This document shows, piece by piece, positions 1 to 14,000 of a stretch of DNA of 64,000 bases. The stretch is from Mesaphorura yosii (lineage: Eukaryota > Arthropoda > Collembola > Poduromorpha > Tullbergiidae): the NCBI GenBank assembly GCA_009869945.1, contig WIXG01000119.1, forward strand, positions 62,001 to 126,000. Reading direction: 5' to 3'. The notes beneath the pieces were generated by a model that saw nothing but the letters and a program-made list of their open reading frames with translations, did not search any database and had not been told where the DNA came from. How positions within the stretch are numbered: the first letter of the stretch is position 1; every line of letters begins with the position of its first letter. The translations under genes were made by a program, and so were the position numbers.

Positions 1-2006
1 AATTTACTGCAGCATTGTGCATCATGCAATTAAAATCTAGTTTCAATCGAGCTCCTTCCAGCAGTGTCTCACAGCTCACGAATCAACAACCTCCAACAAC
101 ATGAAGAAGAAGTCGTGAACAAGCATCACACGGTTCCATTGACCCATTCAACAGAACGTCAGCCGCCTCCGAGAACAACCATAAAAAGTTGAGGAACTAT
201 TTCAAAAAGTGTGTTGGACGTTGTACCCTGTCAGGCCACATTGTGTCAAGTTAAGGATTTCCTGAGTTTCACTCGAACACAAAAGAGCTCGAGCGCCCGG
301 GATAGTTACAGTGAAGGAAGGACGAATAGCTAAATACACAGTGCGTGGACAAAGTGATAAAGACAGGGACCGGAACCAACACCACCAGGATTGTCCTCAG
401 GTAATAAAACACATTTGACACTTACTGGAAACGATAAAGCTCGTTCACGAGTTAATTGGGAAAACCATTAAAATGGAAGGCAATTGACATGTCACATGTC
501 TCATTTTATGTCCAATGCCCATTGTTGCTTTACAACAGCAGCGTGTGTATCAAGTTGCCCCGCTTTGTCTCATTTCATTAACGAGTAGTGAAGCCGAAGC
601 GCATCGCAGCTGAAGGCTTAAAGTCCAACAAGGACAACGCATAGCAAAAAGCGACGGTCAGTTTGTGGAATTCACTCAAGTTCATGCGAATTCTGAAGAA
701 ACTCAGCTGACGTGAAGACCTGCAATGAATGAATTCCCACATCACGTACTTATCATTACCCGCAATTGTACCATACCTGCATCTGCTAGCAGAGATGATC
801 ATAAGCAGGATTTTTTGCTCCCAATGCAAAGAAAAACTCGTTAAATAATCTTTTTCTGTTTTGGTCGTGGAAAAAGGTTTATTTGCACTCGGTTCACGAG
901 TGCCTTGTAAATGTAATCATTGCTCCCCACCTAATCAATCGTGAATGCGGCTTGCGGCACGTAAACTATAAAAGTCCACGCATTTCCTCTTGTGAACTCT
1001 TTCTGTCGCAAACTTCTAGCACTGCCGGTACGCGACGAATCACCGTCGTGTAATAATTAACACCACTGCGTAACTACCATTTGCTTCCGACACAAGTCGT
1101 CTCTTGGTTCAGTTTGGTTCCAATTTGTACCAAACACACTACTGACTCGTTTACGCGGTGGTCAAGTGTAAAGTCTCAACTCGAACATTCTGACAATTTG
1201 CATCCAAATTGCAACGCAACGCAACAAGTTTTTCCTGCTTTCAATTTTCTCAAGTTCTGCAATTTTGCATTGAAGCACACAGGCAAAACTGGTAATGAAA
1301 GGTAAATGTGAGGTAGTAAATTAGGAATTTTTCCATTCTTGCGAGTTGATGCAAAATTTACAACCACGGCACACTCTTCCGACTTGTTCCCATTGTTTTG
1401 GCTGACTTTGACATTGATGAGACATGGAAGTCCAAATCAGGTCCACGAGCGTCGGAAGTAATTAGTGCTCAGTCTCTGTCCTCCACAGTTCAGCAACAAT
1501 CAATAACCAATTGTGTTCTGCATGCATTTATTTGGCAGGTGATTGAATAAGGTCAAGACCAGCCTCAACAAAGTCCCCATTCAGCAGAAGCCGCGCGTCA
1601 CATCATTTGGCCATCGTGGACCCAACTCGCAAGTGCCAAACCTTTCTAATAGCCAGCCTACTGGGACAAGGTTTGTAGGTGAATCGTAATTTTATGCTTT
1701 TGTGAACGAGACACAATTCGGCAGAGAAAAACTTGTCGCCCGTTTAAACACAGAGCAAATTACTCACCAAATTGTCTGCCTCGCTGAGCACATTGTCTGA
1801 GGCGCAAAGTTGACAATTACATTTGCCTTTGCTCATCAGAGCGGAGGATCGACACACGCCAGAAGCCAATAACCAACATGCACATGAATTGAAATAAGTG
1901 CAAGTGTAATCAAATCAGTAACGTCACGATTTAACTTCAACTTTTGGCAATCAACTCCTCAGAAGACGTTTAGCACATCATAAGACCGGCTTTTGCACCT
2001 TATTTC
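1..2006. other. upstream region of the STELLO-like gene, no coding gene seen
   Basis: No convincing ORF or RNA gene is visible on either strand. The stretch presumably holds the promoter and 5' UTR of the downstream STELLO-like gene. The only promoter-like element noticed is a TATA-type motif near 967, listed separately. The open frames in this stretch are short and show no recognisable family signal. Confidence 0.5.
967..974 (+). promoter_or_regulatory. possible TATA box (TATAAAAG)
   Basis: A canonical TATAAAAG lies about 1 kb upstream of the first coding ATG of the STELLO-like gene. A start near position 1000 would give a roughly 1 kb 5' UTR, or a shorter one if a leader intron exists. Position and motif are seen; the function is inference. 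Confidence 0.25.
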
Positions 2007-5000
2007 ATGAAGATATCAACCTCATCTGCATCCACAACGTCTTCATCTTCTTCACTCTTCTCCTCGTCCACACTCATAATGTTAAGATCGGTTAATTGGG
2101 GTGAAAAATTGGGTCAAGTGTTTGGTGGTCATTGCGGTCGAGTGCTGAAGATCATGATTGTCTTCCTCTGTGCGCTGGGCGTGCTCATTGCAATCTACAG
2201 TGCGCGATCCCAACGACTGGTCAAAGAAAGTGAATCAACTAATAATAGACTTTCAAGGTAAGTGCCAGCTTTGTTATTGCTGTTTAAGCTATCATGACGA
2301 GTGTGATTGTTTGCGTTCGTTTAGTGGTGTTGTTAAGTTTAATGCAGTGTGCGAGTCACTCGTGCTCATCATAAAGACGCGCTTAAAAGTAAAACGCTTC
2401 CTTTTGCTTTTTAATGATGAGTGAGAAAACCAGGTTTTAAGAGCCAGACGCACGCACGTCATTGATGGTCAGCTCAAAGATGACCAAGCTCCTACCTCCA
2501 ATATCAGTACCAGTTCAATGGCTTTCCTTGACGTTGCATTTTGTTCATGCGTGCATTTAGCATTTGCCATTGATTCGTCATTGATTCTTCGTCGAAATAC
2601 ATGTTTCACCTTTCGACAAATTGCTTTTACCCTCGATCGCTGCGTGAGCAATGTTGAAGGAAAGGGTCAAGTCAATCCTTTAAATCAGATTCTTGACACT
2701 CAATAAGTCAGAGTCTCTAGAGACCCAATTCATTGAAACTGCGAACGAATGCCATCGAGTGGTTTGTCCTTCTGCGTCAGTAACAGCCATCAGCAAAGTG
2801 ATGCGCTTTTTCACGGCACGTTCAGAGTCAATCACGGCTCCCCGTTACCCTTCGGATCATTTTGAGGAGATCCTTCACCTTCAAAGCTCCAGATTGTAAG
2901 TGATAGTCCCAGCTCCAACTTTATTGTACAGTTTGAATTCAAGTTTGGACGAACCATTTTATACAAAGAAGAATGTAATAGGACATCATTTATAGGTTTT
3001 ATGGGTTTATTGTAGTGCTAATTTCCAACAGAGCAGCATGGCCGAGTATCTTTCCTCAGGTGCGTCTGAGTTTGGCTGTTCTTGGCGTCTTTGTACTGAA
3101 TCCTTGATAAGTTCGATCGCTCATGGCTGCCAGTGCAAGAACGAAGCCAGAAGTGACAACCCTTACCTACATGTTGAATCAGTGCGAAAATTAGGGTCAA
3201 GACTAACACGATTTGAACGATGGCATCAGGAACACGACATGCGTACGCCAGAAGGAATCGTTCCTGCGTTAGACATTTCATTGGAGTTTCAGAAATTCAT
3301 TAAATTCTAATTGTTGTAGTTTGGCGATAATAACACCAAGAAAGAATATTACCTTTGTTCATGCCAATCACATCCAGTTGCAAGTTGCAACATTGCTCGA
3401 TCAATCTTTCATTTCGTGCATTGACGTCGACTGCCGATGAGAAGGCTGATTACTTCGATTTTGAGTTACTAATTTTAGCAGTACGCATGCTTCATTTCGT
3501 TCTTGTTTCTCGAATTATTTTTGAACCGTAATTGGACAGCAATTAAGATTGTGTTCTGGCATTTTCCTTGCCAGGGGCCATGATGAAAAATTTCCTTTTC
3601 TGCATAGCGTTTCTTGTTGTTCAGGTGTAAATAAGCTTTAACTGTAAATTACAGAAATGCTGTACACACACTGCATCCTGAATCGATCGTACATTGTAGT
3701 GGAATTTTTATTGCGGGACATTCTCGACGCGTCGTCTCAATCTCAATCTTCTGTTCTTTCGACTTGTACGACCAGAATCGTTAAATAGACTCGCTCCGAG
3801 TTGTTATTGTTGACAGCCCATGCCTCATTGTTTGTTTTAGCAATCACACGCAAATGAGCACGAGCATAATTTGTCTTATTTACATATTAAATGTAACCCT
3901 CACGAGACTGCATGTTTGTATGAAATCATTTGATCAGAAAAAAGCCAAGAATTCAGGGCTGAATCTTCCATCAACATTTAAACCACGTATTTGCAAAAAC
4001 AATGGACAAAAATTGCACAACCTTCTAAATTCTCAGCTTATTAACATGATTTTAGACTTACTTAACCACAATAAAATCATTGAAAGAGCTCTTAATTTTT
4101 CCTGCCTCAATGTCAAAGGTGGGTAGAAACTTTCCATTCCACATCATTTCTACTTGGCTGACTTGGCTTGGCTCGGAGACAAAGAAAATTAAGGATGAGA
4201 GGGTGAGGACGAGAATGATGCCAATTTATCGTGTACCCTCAAGTAATTAGACATTTCGCAAAAACTTCATGACGTGGGAGAAGGTAAAAACAACCCCGAC
4301 CTTTGTTTTATTGTGCTGTAAGTTCTAGACTCTGTTTGTGCAACTTCGGACTTTAGACGCAACTTTTTTTGCAGTTCGTCTCACTTTTTCTGAGTGAATA
4401 GCGTGTAAAATGTACACAAATGTTCCAAGCACCCACAGAGCGCCTGACCAAGCCAAGCACGAGTTTTATGACTCGGCAAGTTGCATTCTGAATCATGAAT
4501 TGGGTAAAAGAAAAATGAGACTCAATTACGAATTACCGAGAGTAAACAACTATACGTGCGCTTAAGTGAGAATTCTTGTCTCATGTATGCAAAAAGTGCA
4601 CTTGTGTGACGAATGATTCATTCTCAAGAGTCATAAGATCATTCGACCCTGCTTAAATGTAAGTGTGCTATATTGATTTACGCTAATAACGCACAGTTTG
4701 CAAACAGCGCCAATGACTAATGAAAATTCTAATGGTTTGTTTTGAAAAGAAGGTGAAATCGAGCGGTACAGTGAGGTAAGAGAAGAGCTGCCAAATTGGG
4801 AGCGGCAATTGTCATTGAACCTTTTCCATTTTGTAAATGTGAGGAATTTATCTTCTCGGAATTTCCCGATCTGATATGGTCGATGACCAGGAGTTAGGAA
4901 TTATTGAACACGTGTGACTAAAGGAAGGCCGATTCAGGTTTATGACCAGTTTCTTTATGCATGTTAAGAAAAATGAGTGATTCTTCGGTATTCACACATC

Positions 5001-8000
5001 ACATTGGCCAGAAGTCGGAATTGTACGGCACTGTAAACTACGTCGTTCGTAGTTGGCTAGGTCATTATTCACATTCCAACGAGATTATTGGCTGTCCTAA
5101 TTTCTTGCACGGCCTCATCAAACAGGAGGTAATGCGAAGCACTTAATAATGTTTACTGTTTTCGAAAATGTGCAAATTAGAAGGGGCTTGCTTAAGTCTA
5201 ATTAGGTTGAAGCTGAGATTAATGTATTTGCGAAATAAATAGTATTACTGCCAGCTTATTATAAAATTGGTCGTTGAGTCCTTGAGACACAGGCCAAGTT
5301 ATGAAACCGTCTAGACTTTTACTGGTTATGACTAATTTTTCATTGAGACGACGACCAGACTCAGACCACGAATACGATCTCTTTTTAATCATACGATCTT
5401 TTGAATCTTGTTAATCGTACACTGACATTTGACTACGTCAATCTGAGAATAACCAACCAGAACATTCTTACAAACTCCAGCCCAGGTTCACTTAGAATGT
5501 TGCACAGTCCGGGGGCCCCGTTGTCGAACTTGTCTCCTTTTCTGAAGCCCTTCTTTCAAGTTTGGCTTCCCTGTCGTCATTTTTACAATTCATCAAAACT
5601 TGTTTATTGTTCATAATCGCATCTCTGCATTTTGATTATTTGATTTACTTCAACCATAACACACATCCCAAACAGCCAGACATCAGCATCGATCATTGTT
5701 CGCGCAACTGTTCAATTTAATGTCTTCATCTGCAACCCGTAATTTTACTTCAGAAACAGGTTGGCAAGGCCTGCTTCGAATTCAAGAAATTTTCCATGCT
5801 ACAAATTGAGGAAATCTGGTCACTATCTTGGTTCGTGATTTGCAGAGCTCAGAGCTGACAGATCCTAAAATTAGAAACCAACAAATCATTTCGCAATTTT
5901 ACAATGACTGAAGATTGGCGTTTAAGGAAAGTAACAGTGATCATGATCATGATCACTCTCACATTTACACAATTCTTGAATGACTACCATTTCAGATCTC
6001 AAGTGCCATTACCAGTATCAGAACTACAATTTATGCTTGTCTGCCTCTCCTTACAAGCACACCACAATTTAACGTTACTTTTTACACAATAATATACAAT
6101 GTTTACCTGCAAAGGTACTACATTAATTATTATCATTTGACTTCACACATGAAACATGAGAAAAATTAAACCCTGAAACTGAAATCGCATCGTTTCGGCT
6201 TGTTTGCACAAAAATGCAGCACAATGCATAATGTGAGGGTGAAGAATCAAGAATTGTGACAGACCTAGACCTCTTTTCTCAAAAGATTACGTATTTTGCA
6301 ATTACGCGCGGACTTTTGGAGTGCGTAAATCATTGCAGTAAATCATACTACCAAATGGTCAACTAAAAGTCAACAAACTGTAACTTATAAATGCTTCTAG
6401 AATATTGCCATAAGAAGAAATTTGAATTGCCGTCAATACTTTGACTTCGACTTCACCGCTGCTTTGAGCTATGTTAAGTATAAGAGCCAATCAATGAGCA
6501 AATTATGAGCAGCAGTCTTCATTTACGGTTCTGAAATCATTAGCAAACGGTTTATAAACTGCTTCAGGTTAGTTTGAGTTGGAAAAAATCCTTCGACCCA
6601 AAACAAACCAAAAGTATTGCAGCGCAGCTAACGAGTGCTCGACAATAGAGACAAGCAAAGATGAAGGATAGCGATTGGCATGATTAGGAATGCAAATCTT
6701 GTCGAAAGTCGCAAACAGATTATACGACAACGACGCGACCGTCGCCTGTTTTCGAATGCAATTTTCGTCGTTATTTAATCTTTAGAAACTCGCACACTAA
6801 TCATCAAAGGTAAATATTTCTTTAATAATCTTTGGCCCGTTCTTTTACGAATATCTTACCACTTACGCTCACTGCAGCCACTGAATTCTGGTTAAAATTA
6901 GCTTCTGCATGCCCATTCAAGTAACGTGTGCAGTCTACCGTTATCTTTTACCTTCAATTTATGTGTGTTAGGAGTGGTGAAATGCAGGCAGGCGACGATG
7001 CATGCCTGCCAGCAACAAGTTCAATGATCACTGCGCTCGAGACTTCTCATTTATCACTTATCACCTTTAATCGCAGACAATGCAATGGTATGCGAGTTAA
7101 GCCTAAACCAAGCCAGCGATGCCCAAGATTATTTGTTAAAATTAACACCAACCCGCAGTTCAATTGAAGGAATGGACCAATGACTCAAGGCTGCTTCTTC
7201 AAATGACTTGCATTTTGCAAATTACAAAGCAACAGTGGCAATTGGCCACTCGTGACCATGTACAGAGAGTTAATCTCAATCATTCATCGTTCATGAGATT
7301 CATACCTTCAGATTTCCAAGTACTAATTACTTTCAATCTCGTACCACACGCTGATGCTGATTAACTTCAAGCTGAAGCCGAAGTGAGACGTGAGAGAGGA
7401 AATAAATAACTGTGGCACCGACTGAAGTTGAAGTTCGAGCACACACTTGACTGAAATGCAGTGCAGTGCAGTACGCTTCCGGTTACCGTAATTTTCGTTG
7501 CATGGGGTTAATTACTCTTTGCGAATTGCAGTTCTCAAGGTCTCCGTGTGCCGTGATCATGATCGCATCGCACCGACTAAAGCCACCCACACACAGCACA
7601 TGTGCCCATGTGCTTTCAAACTCAAAAGTGCATGTAACTCAGCGGAGCATGAGCAGCGTACATTGTCCACCTTCACGATGGCATGTGTGGCAGAGAATGC
7701 AAATTCCAAACAATGCACGGCCAGACGCCAAAGGAGTACTTGCCAATTGCCTACTGCTGAATGCTAAGTGCTTTCATGAATGAATTCATTCAGTTTGAGA
7801 TGGAGCTATTTTTACAACAATACGAATGAATGGCTCAAAGTTTCACTTTTTGTAATTCTGCGTGTGCAAGTGATACTCTTGACTTGAGCTTCGTAGACAG
7901 GTTGCATGACAGCACAAAATCATTGCCGATTCACCTTGATTTTTACAAGGAAGTTATGAATACTGAAACTATTACTTTAAGGTGCTTTCAAGTCCCTGCT

Positions 8001-11000
8001 CTGTATTGTCTCGTCTCGCCAGTGAAGTGCGAGCGCTCGCTGAGCCTGGGCTGAACCGAGTGAACACTGCTAACTTAATTTGAGCAATCTTTCTCATTTT
8101 TTGCTGGCTTGGTTTCATAACACTTTGGCCGCAGCCGTAATTAGTACCGCTAGAGAACTGTTACAGATTACATTAGCGATACCGTGTCGTGCCCATTTTA
8201 ACTGAAACAAAGAATCTGATTTAATAACCAGACTGAACTCAATTTAGACTTTAAATAGAAAGTTTAAGAGTTATTAAGGTTGTAATTGCCGAAGCACAAT
8301 AACAATCGCCGAAGCACGTGTCTATTTCGCGATTAAGTAGCCGCAGCTGCAGGCGATTGTGCTGATTACAATTTATTGATTGTATTGACTTTAATTACGA
8401 CATTCGAAGCCGAGTCAGTCGTACAACTAAAAGTAGGATACGGCTGAGCTGAATGATCATGAACAATTGAAGTGTGTCACAATCACGGCTCAACAATTAC
8501 TTGATTGCGTGGATTCCAAATCCACTCGATCCGAAGCCATAAAGTTAGTACAAAAAAATCCCAGGATCGAACAGCCTGGTTGCAGCTATACGATTAGACA
8601 TTAAAATGCAGTCTACTGTCAATCATGCACCTTCAGCTGCACATCTTCTTCATGTCAAGCGAGCGCACGCTCCAAGGCCCCAGACAAGGAAGAGAATTTA
8701 CATTTATAATTTTTATTAATTGCAATAGGTCCAAACACGGTGTATTGCTCAAAGAGCACGAGAATCTTCACAAAAAGTGTTCTGTTGCTTGCAGCTGTGG
8801 TAAGCAACCTTTGTTTTAAGCATTATAGAGTGTTTTTATTACCAACGCTAATTGGGTGTGATTTTTTTCCATGAATCAATAAAAATCACTTTACTCATCT
8901 TCTAATTCACGTCATGAAGAGTCATGATGTCGCGACTTCAAAGTCCACTCAACAACTAGCTGAATCAATTTCTCTCTAGCTAAAGCCAAAAATTAGATGG
9001 AAACTATATACTATAGCTGGAGTAAATGAATAGAGTCTGGTTTCACCAAGAATGAGAATATGAGGCAGTAATTTTTAGACGGGCTACCCAGTCCTTGATG
9101 TATTTACTGGATTTTGAGGTCAAATGTAAGTCCTTGTCGGTCGAAAATAGAACCCAAGGGTAGACGCTCAAGAAACCCATCAAGTGCAAGCGTGTCGGCT
9201 GGTCAAACTCGGTGCTTGAGTACTTCCACAGTTTGTCAAAAATTTTGTGCAACTTCGTCTCAATTTATTGTTTGCCGGTTTGCGGCGGACCCAAGAGAAT
9301 TGCCGAATTAGGTTGCCAATTCCAATACAATTTAAGCAATACTGCTACGGACCATTACCAAGACCTTAAATTAATCCTAGTTTCAATGCTGCAATGGATT
9401 GTTCCTTGTTCCACTTATCACAGAATGTGGTCGACTTATTACCGAATTTAATCAGTTGCACACAGGGGCGAGTTGGTAATTAGCAAACCACACGAGTATG
9501 CATTTTTCACTTCCTGAGAATGAGTGTTGGCTCGTGTCGTTCTTGCAACTCATTGTCCACTTGTTGCCTAATTGTTCATATAATCCTTGTAAATATTAGA
9601 TAACCCTCGCACTGCGGTTGTTGAAAGTTATTTGTCGACGAAGGCAATAAATGAATGTGATTGTCCTTACTATCAGTGTGTTACATCTTTCTGACAAACA
9701 AGTTGTACTCTGTGCCGCAAAGGCATTTGGAAGTCTCATTTTTTCTGCATTTCCCCTTTCTATTTCAATTGACGTACACAATACATGAGTCAGTCGCTAG
9801 TCGGTGGAAGCCGTCAGTTTGCGTGATGCGATGAATTATCGTCCGTCAATAATTACAAGGTTGATACATGCTTGATTGGCTAAAATGTAACCGATACCAC
9901 TTGACGAAACAATTACGTGCGGTGACTGCAACTGCTTCAGAGGTCAATCGTTCGTTGGCCAGCCTTTAACATACAATCTTACAATCTGCACTTTTAATTT
10001 TTATGATCTTTGCACAGGTTCGTCCGTCCTTCACAAATACTTACGGAGTTTTCCGAACCAAATATGAGTGTAATTGTCAGCAAATTGATTGAACGGTGAC
10101 TATTGTTGCTATTGTGTGTCTGTCATTATTTCATAATTTATTAGTCAATGCTTTGTTTCACCAATAAACTCATTTGTTATTCACCAACAATGATAAATGG
10201 AAGTGGCCAACGTGTTCCATTCACTCTCGTTTCATTTCCTTTCTACAAATCTTGAATTGCTGCGTTGTAATTGCGAAGCATGGTTCAAATTGCAAATTTG
10301 CAAATCATGGCAGTCAAACTGCTATAAAACTAAGAATTTGGACTCTAGCTTGTTAGTATGCATTTCTCTAATTTTCTGCCTTCTTTAATTCGCCCAGAAG
10401 CCAGAACCAAAGTTCAATGTCAAGTTCGTTATTACCGTGATAATTGAAAAACATGGAATATTTCGTATTCGCGCCATTAACCTCAAATGGTAGAGTTTTT
10501 AGCACATTCAGCGTAATGATCCAGCTACAATTTAATGGTTCATTCAGAATTATCCACGGTTTGGAACCGTGCTGTGCTAAATTGCTGCTAATGTGAGCTG
10601 TTAGCAAACCTTCAGATCCTTACGTATGCTAAATTTAGAAATATTGTTTCATTGTTTATTGCTGGCAGTCTGACAAATGAGCTTGCATTCATAATGAAGT
10701 TCACTCGTCACTGTCACGTTGTACCTGCCTGCACTTAATATATGTTTCCTCTTTCCTTTTCTAGATTGTGGCGTAATTTGACATTAATTTGCTTGAGAAT
10801 TTGCCGTGTTTTATTGTTTTGTGAGTCATCCCAGCTAATTGTTTCCTTCTCCTCAAAGCCTTGCTTTGCTTTGCCTCTTCTGTACCCAAACCGTCTAACC
10901 TCGCTTCATGAAAGAAGACGCACATTCTTAGCACAGTTTACCAAATTATTGTGACAGCAATTCACGGAAGCTAATTATTGTCACAGCATTGTGCTTGCAC

Positions 11001-14000
11001 TGCATTGTACGACCGACCCAAAATAAAGACAAAGAATCCTAAAGAGAGGCCTCTCAGTGTGGCACTTCCCTGACTTGACTCGTATGTCTCTAATTACGAG
11101 AACGCATAAGGATATAAACAGAGCTACAGTAAAGAGAGTACTGGGTTGCAAATTAGAAATAAGTTGGCCGTTATCCCGGATGTGAAATCAATGAAGACCC
11201 CAGACTCCTAGGCTTGGTTCAGTTAAAAATACATTCGAGTTGAACAGTTGAACTGCCTTGCTTTGGACGCACGACGGCTCGTACGGACAACGAATGGGTG
11301 GCAGAAGTCGACGCACTTCCTGTTCAGCATCATAACGTTTCTAATTCTCATAATTGTAATCTTGTCAAAGGTTAAAGATTACGCAATTAATACAAATGAC
11401 GCACTTATTAAACATGATGGTGTATCGCTCTGTGCTCTTGGCACTCGCAAACTTTCTCGATAATGACATAATAATGCGTGCCTTCAAATTCTTCGCCACT
11501 CAATAATGGAGATGGTTTTTTGAGAGCTAGAAATCCGTGAGAAAGTTTCGACTGAGACAAAGTGGCGAGTTAATAATTACAGTATACAATGCGATAATAT
11601 GAGCCGAGTAACAAAAAATCAAAGAGAAAAGAAAACGTAAAGCACGGAACGCACGATACATTGATCAAGTGTACACGTGACACGTGCAAATATATTGAAA
11701 TCATGATCTACGCATTTTTATGTGTGGATGCTCATTAAATTTATTGATTGACCCACCACGCAATGCAATTACCCATGTACTTAACTTTGGGTTATTAATA
11801 TTGCTTAAATTATATATAGAGTGCGGCATTTAAAACTGCACGCCATATTTAATTAAATCAACAATATTAATTAACTTAACTTTTGATTCTCTTAATTTCA
11901 GTGTCGCAGCCCCAGTTCCCGTTGCTTCCAGCTCCAAATGGGTGATTGTGGCTAATCCAGATGACATTGGCAGTTCACCTTCAAGCCTGTCCTCGGAGAA
12001 TGGCAATGGGCACGAGTACGTGTGCGCCGTCGCTCAAGTCGCGCTGAATGCAGGTTGGAAGACCATCATCATCGGAGGAAAAGTCAATTGCTGCAGGTAC
12101 TTTAAAAATTAAAATTTGCACTTCGTGCTACAAGTCCTTGAGCATAATTTCTCAGAACGATCAGCAGAATTTTCCCAGACTATTATCAGGTGAGTGTCAC
12201 AGAGTAGCCAAGATGACAAACAATTACGTACCAGGTACTTGTCCAGATTCTACCCTGCCACAGTCAAGCCTCAGCCTCCAAGGTTTGTCCTTCGGCAGAG
12301 GACGGACCGGCAAAGTCGCATGACATCGTTTATGTCTTAAATTTCCCATACATAGCGCGTTATCTGTGATTTCGTTCATGTTTTTCTCGTCGTTGCGCAA
12401 TAAACAATTTGTCTCGTACCGTGGAAAAAATCTTTTCATCGCTTTAATTGTTTGCGTCTTTGTGCTCCACGGCTCCACGCAAAGAGGGAATGTCGACAAT
12501 TAATTACGCTTACGTGCAGACGACAAATTGATTATCCTTGCACTTTGCACGCAGGCGCATCGATGCGTGCGTCTTCACATTGTTTTGTTTATTTTACACA
12601 CAAACATACATGCTTGATGGTAATTCCACCCAAATCAAACTCAAGTATGACTGGAAGAGTTGCCCCTTTTTACTTGATCGATTTCGTTGTTTGGAGAAGA
12701 TGAAACAAACGAAGATCATCTGGTATCTAGTTAGTAATTTCATGTCTTCTCCAACCTAGACGGCCCGAATGCTTTGCGATTAACCGGTCTCAATTTCTTC
12801 GGATGGGATATCGCACTTCTGCAGTTCTGAAGAATCTGACTACCACCAGCCCATATCCTGACGTCTATAAAGAAACGTTCAGGAATCTAGCGTTCTTGTG
12901 GGCAATTCACCGGGGAGCCCGATACATCTTCGATGCCTACGTGGAGGAGTATCAGTCAGCAGGGTAAATCCCTTAGCTTCACAAAGCGATGAATTACTCA
13001 TAGTGAGAGGGAGATGAGCAGATTCACATTTTTCAATTTAGAGTATCTACTTCTCGTTTCGAAGAAGAATTGAATCGTCAGCTGCAGACCCTGGCTCTCG
13101 ACGAATCCTTAGCTCTTGTCGAAGAGAGGAGTCGAAGTCGCCTCAACATGTTCCGAAACCCTTACAGTCATTTTGGCCGTCCGGATGTCCAACTTCTGCC
13201 AAGCATTCCTGGAACAAAGCACTCGCATGCAAATCAGGGCAACAGCAACAGCGGCTATGTGGGCTACAGTCAGTACATGAACGGGCACACGACAATTGCT
13301 TCCAAGCTTCTTCACGAGTACCCGACGTACAGGATTTGTGAAGTGAGACCACCATCCATTGAAAAGGTAAGCTGCATCCTTCCTTCCATGTGATGATTCG
13401 AATATTGCGATTTAGTTTTTCCGCCGATGAAAAAATGATTTTCTTCAATTAGCAGACCTGCATTGTTTTTTTATTCCAAAGTCGCAAGCCAAACTATGCG
13501 CAAGTCGTAAAGAAACGCTAATGAGTATGGCCAACAGTCACTCAGAATGATGCAACATAATAATTAATTATGGCTCTTTTATGAGTTTTTATTAATTAAT
13601 GAGGGACTATATTTTTGGCGCATGAGCCAGACTCTCATATGCCTCTCATGACATTCCATATTTGCCAACACAAAGAAGGCATGATTAGGTAGCACCAGTT
13701 AATTTATTTCTGGAAATATGTAACAACTACTGCAAATATTATTACTAGTGAAGCAGGTTTAGAATTTCCAGATCCATGTTATGATTCTGTGATTCTTTCA
13801 GTGCCGTTCTAATTGCATTAATTCAACTAAATAGACAGTCGTTGACGGCTATTAAAAGAAATTGCGTCGTTTCAAGAATAAATTGAAGGTAATTTCTCTT
13901 CGAGATGAGTGCGGACAAAGCTTTCGATTTGGATCATGAATTCTTAAGAATCTGTGCCAATTGCGATTCTTCCAAATAAACTTGACATTGTAGCCGGTAA

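Larger units (their letters stand above)
2258..11901 (+). other. 9.6 kb first intron of the STELLO-like gene
   Basis: The donor AAG|GTAAGT at 2258 and acceptor TTTCAG at 11901 join in frame (AG+T gives Ser84). It is by far the longest intron of this gene; the others are 67-929 bp. No nested coding gene, tRNA or transposon ORF was recognised. The open frames inside are short and lack family signals. It does contain perfect palindromes at 5936-5957 and 7777-7792. Confidence 0.7.
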
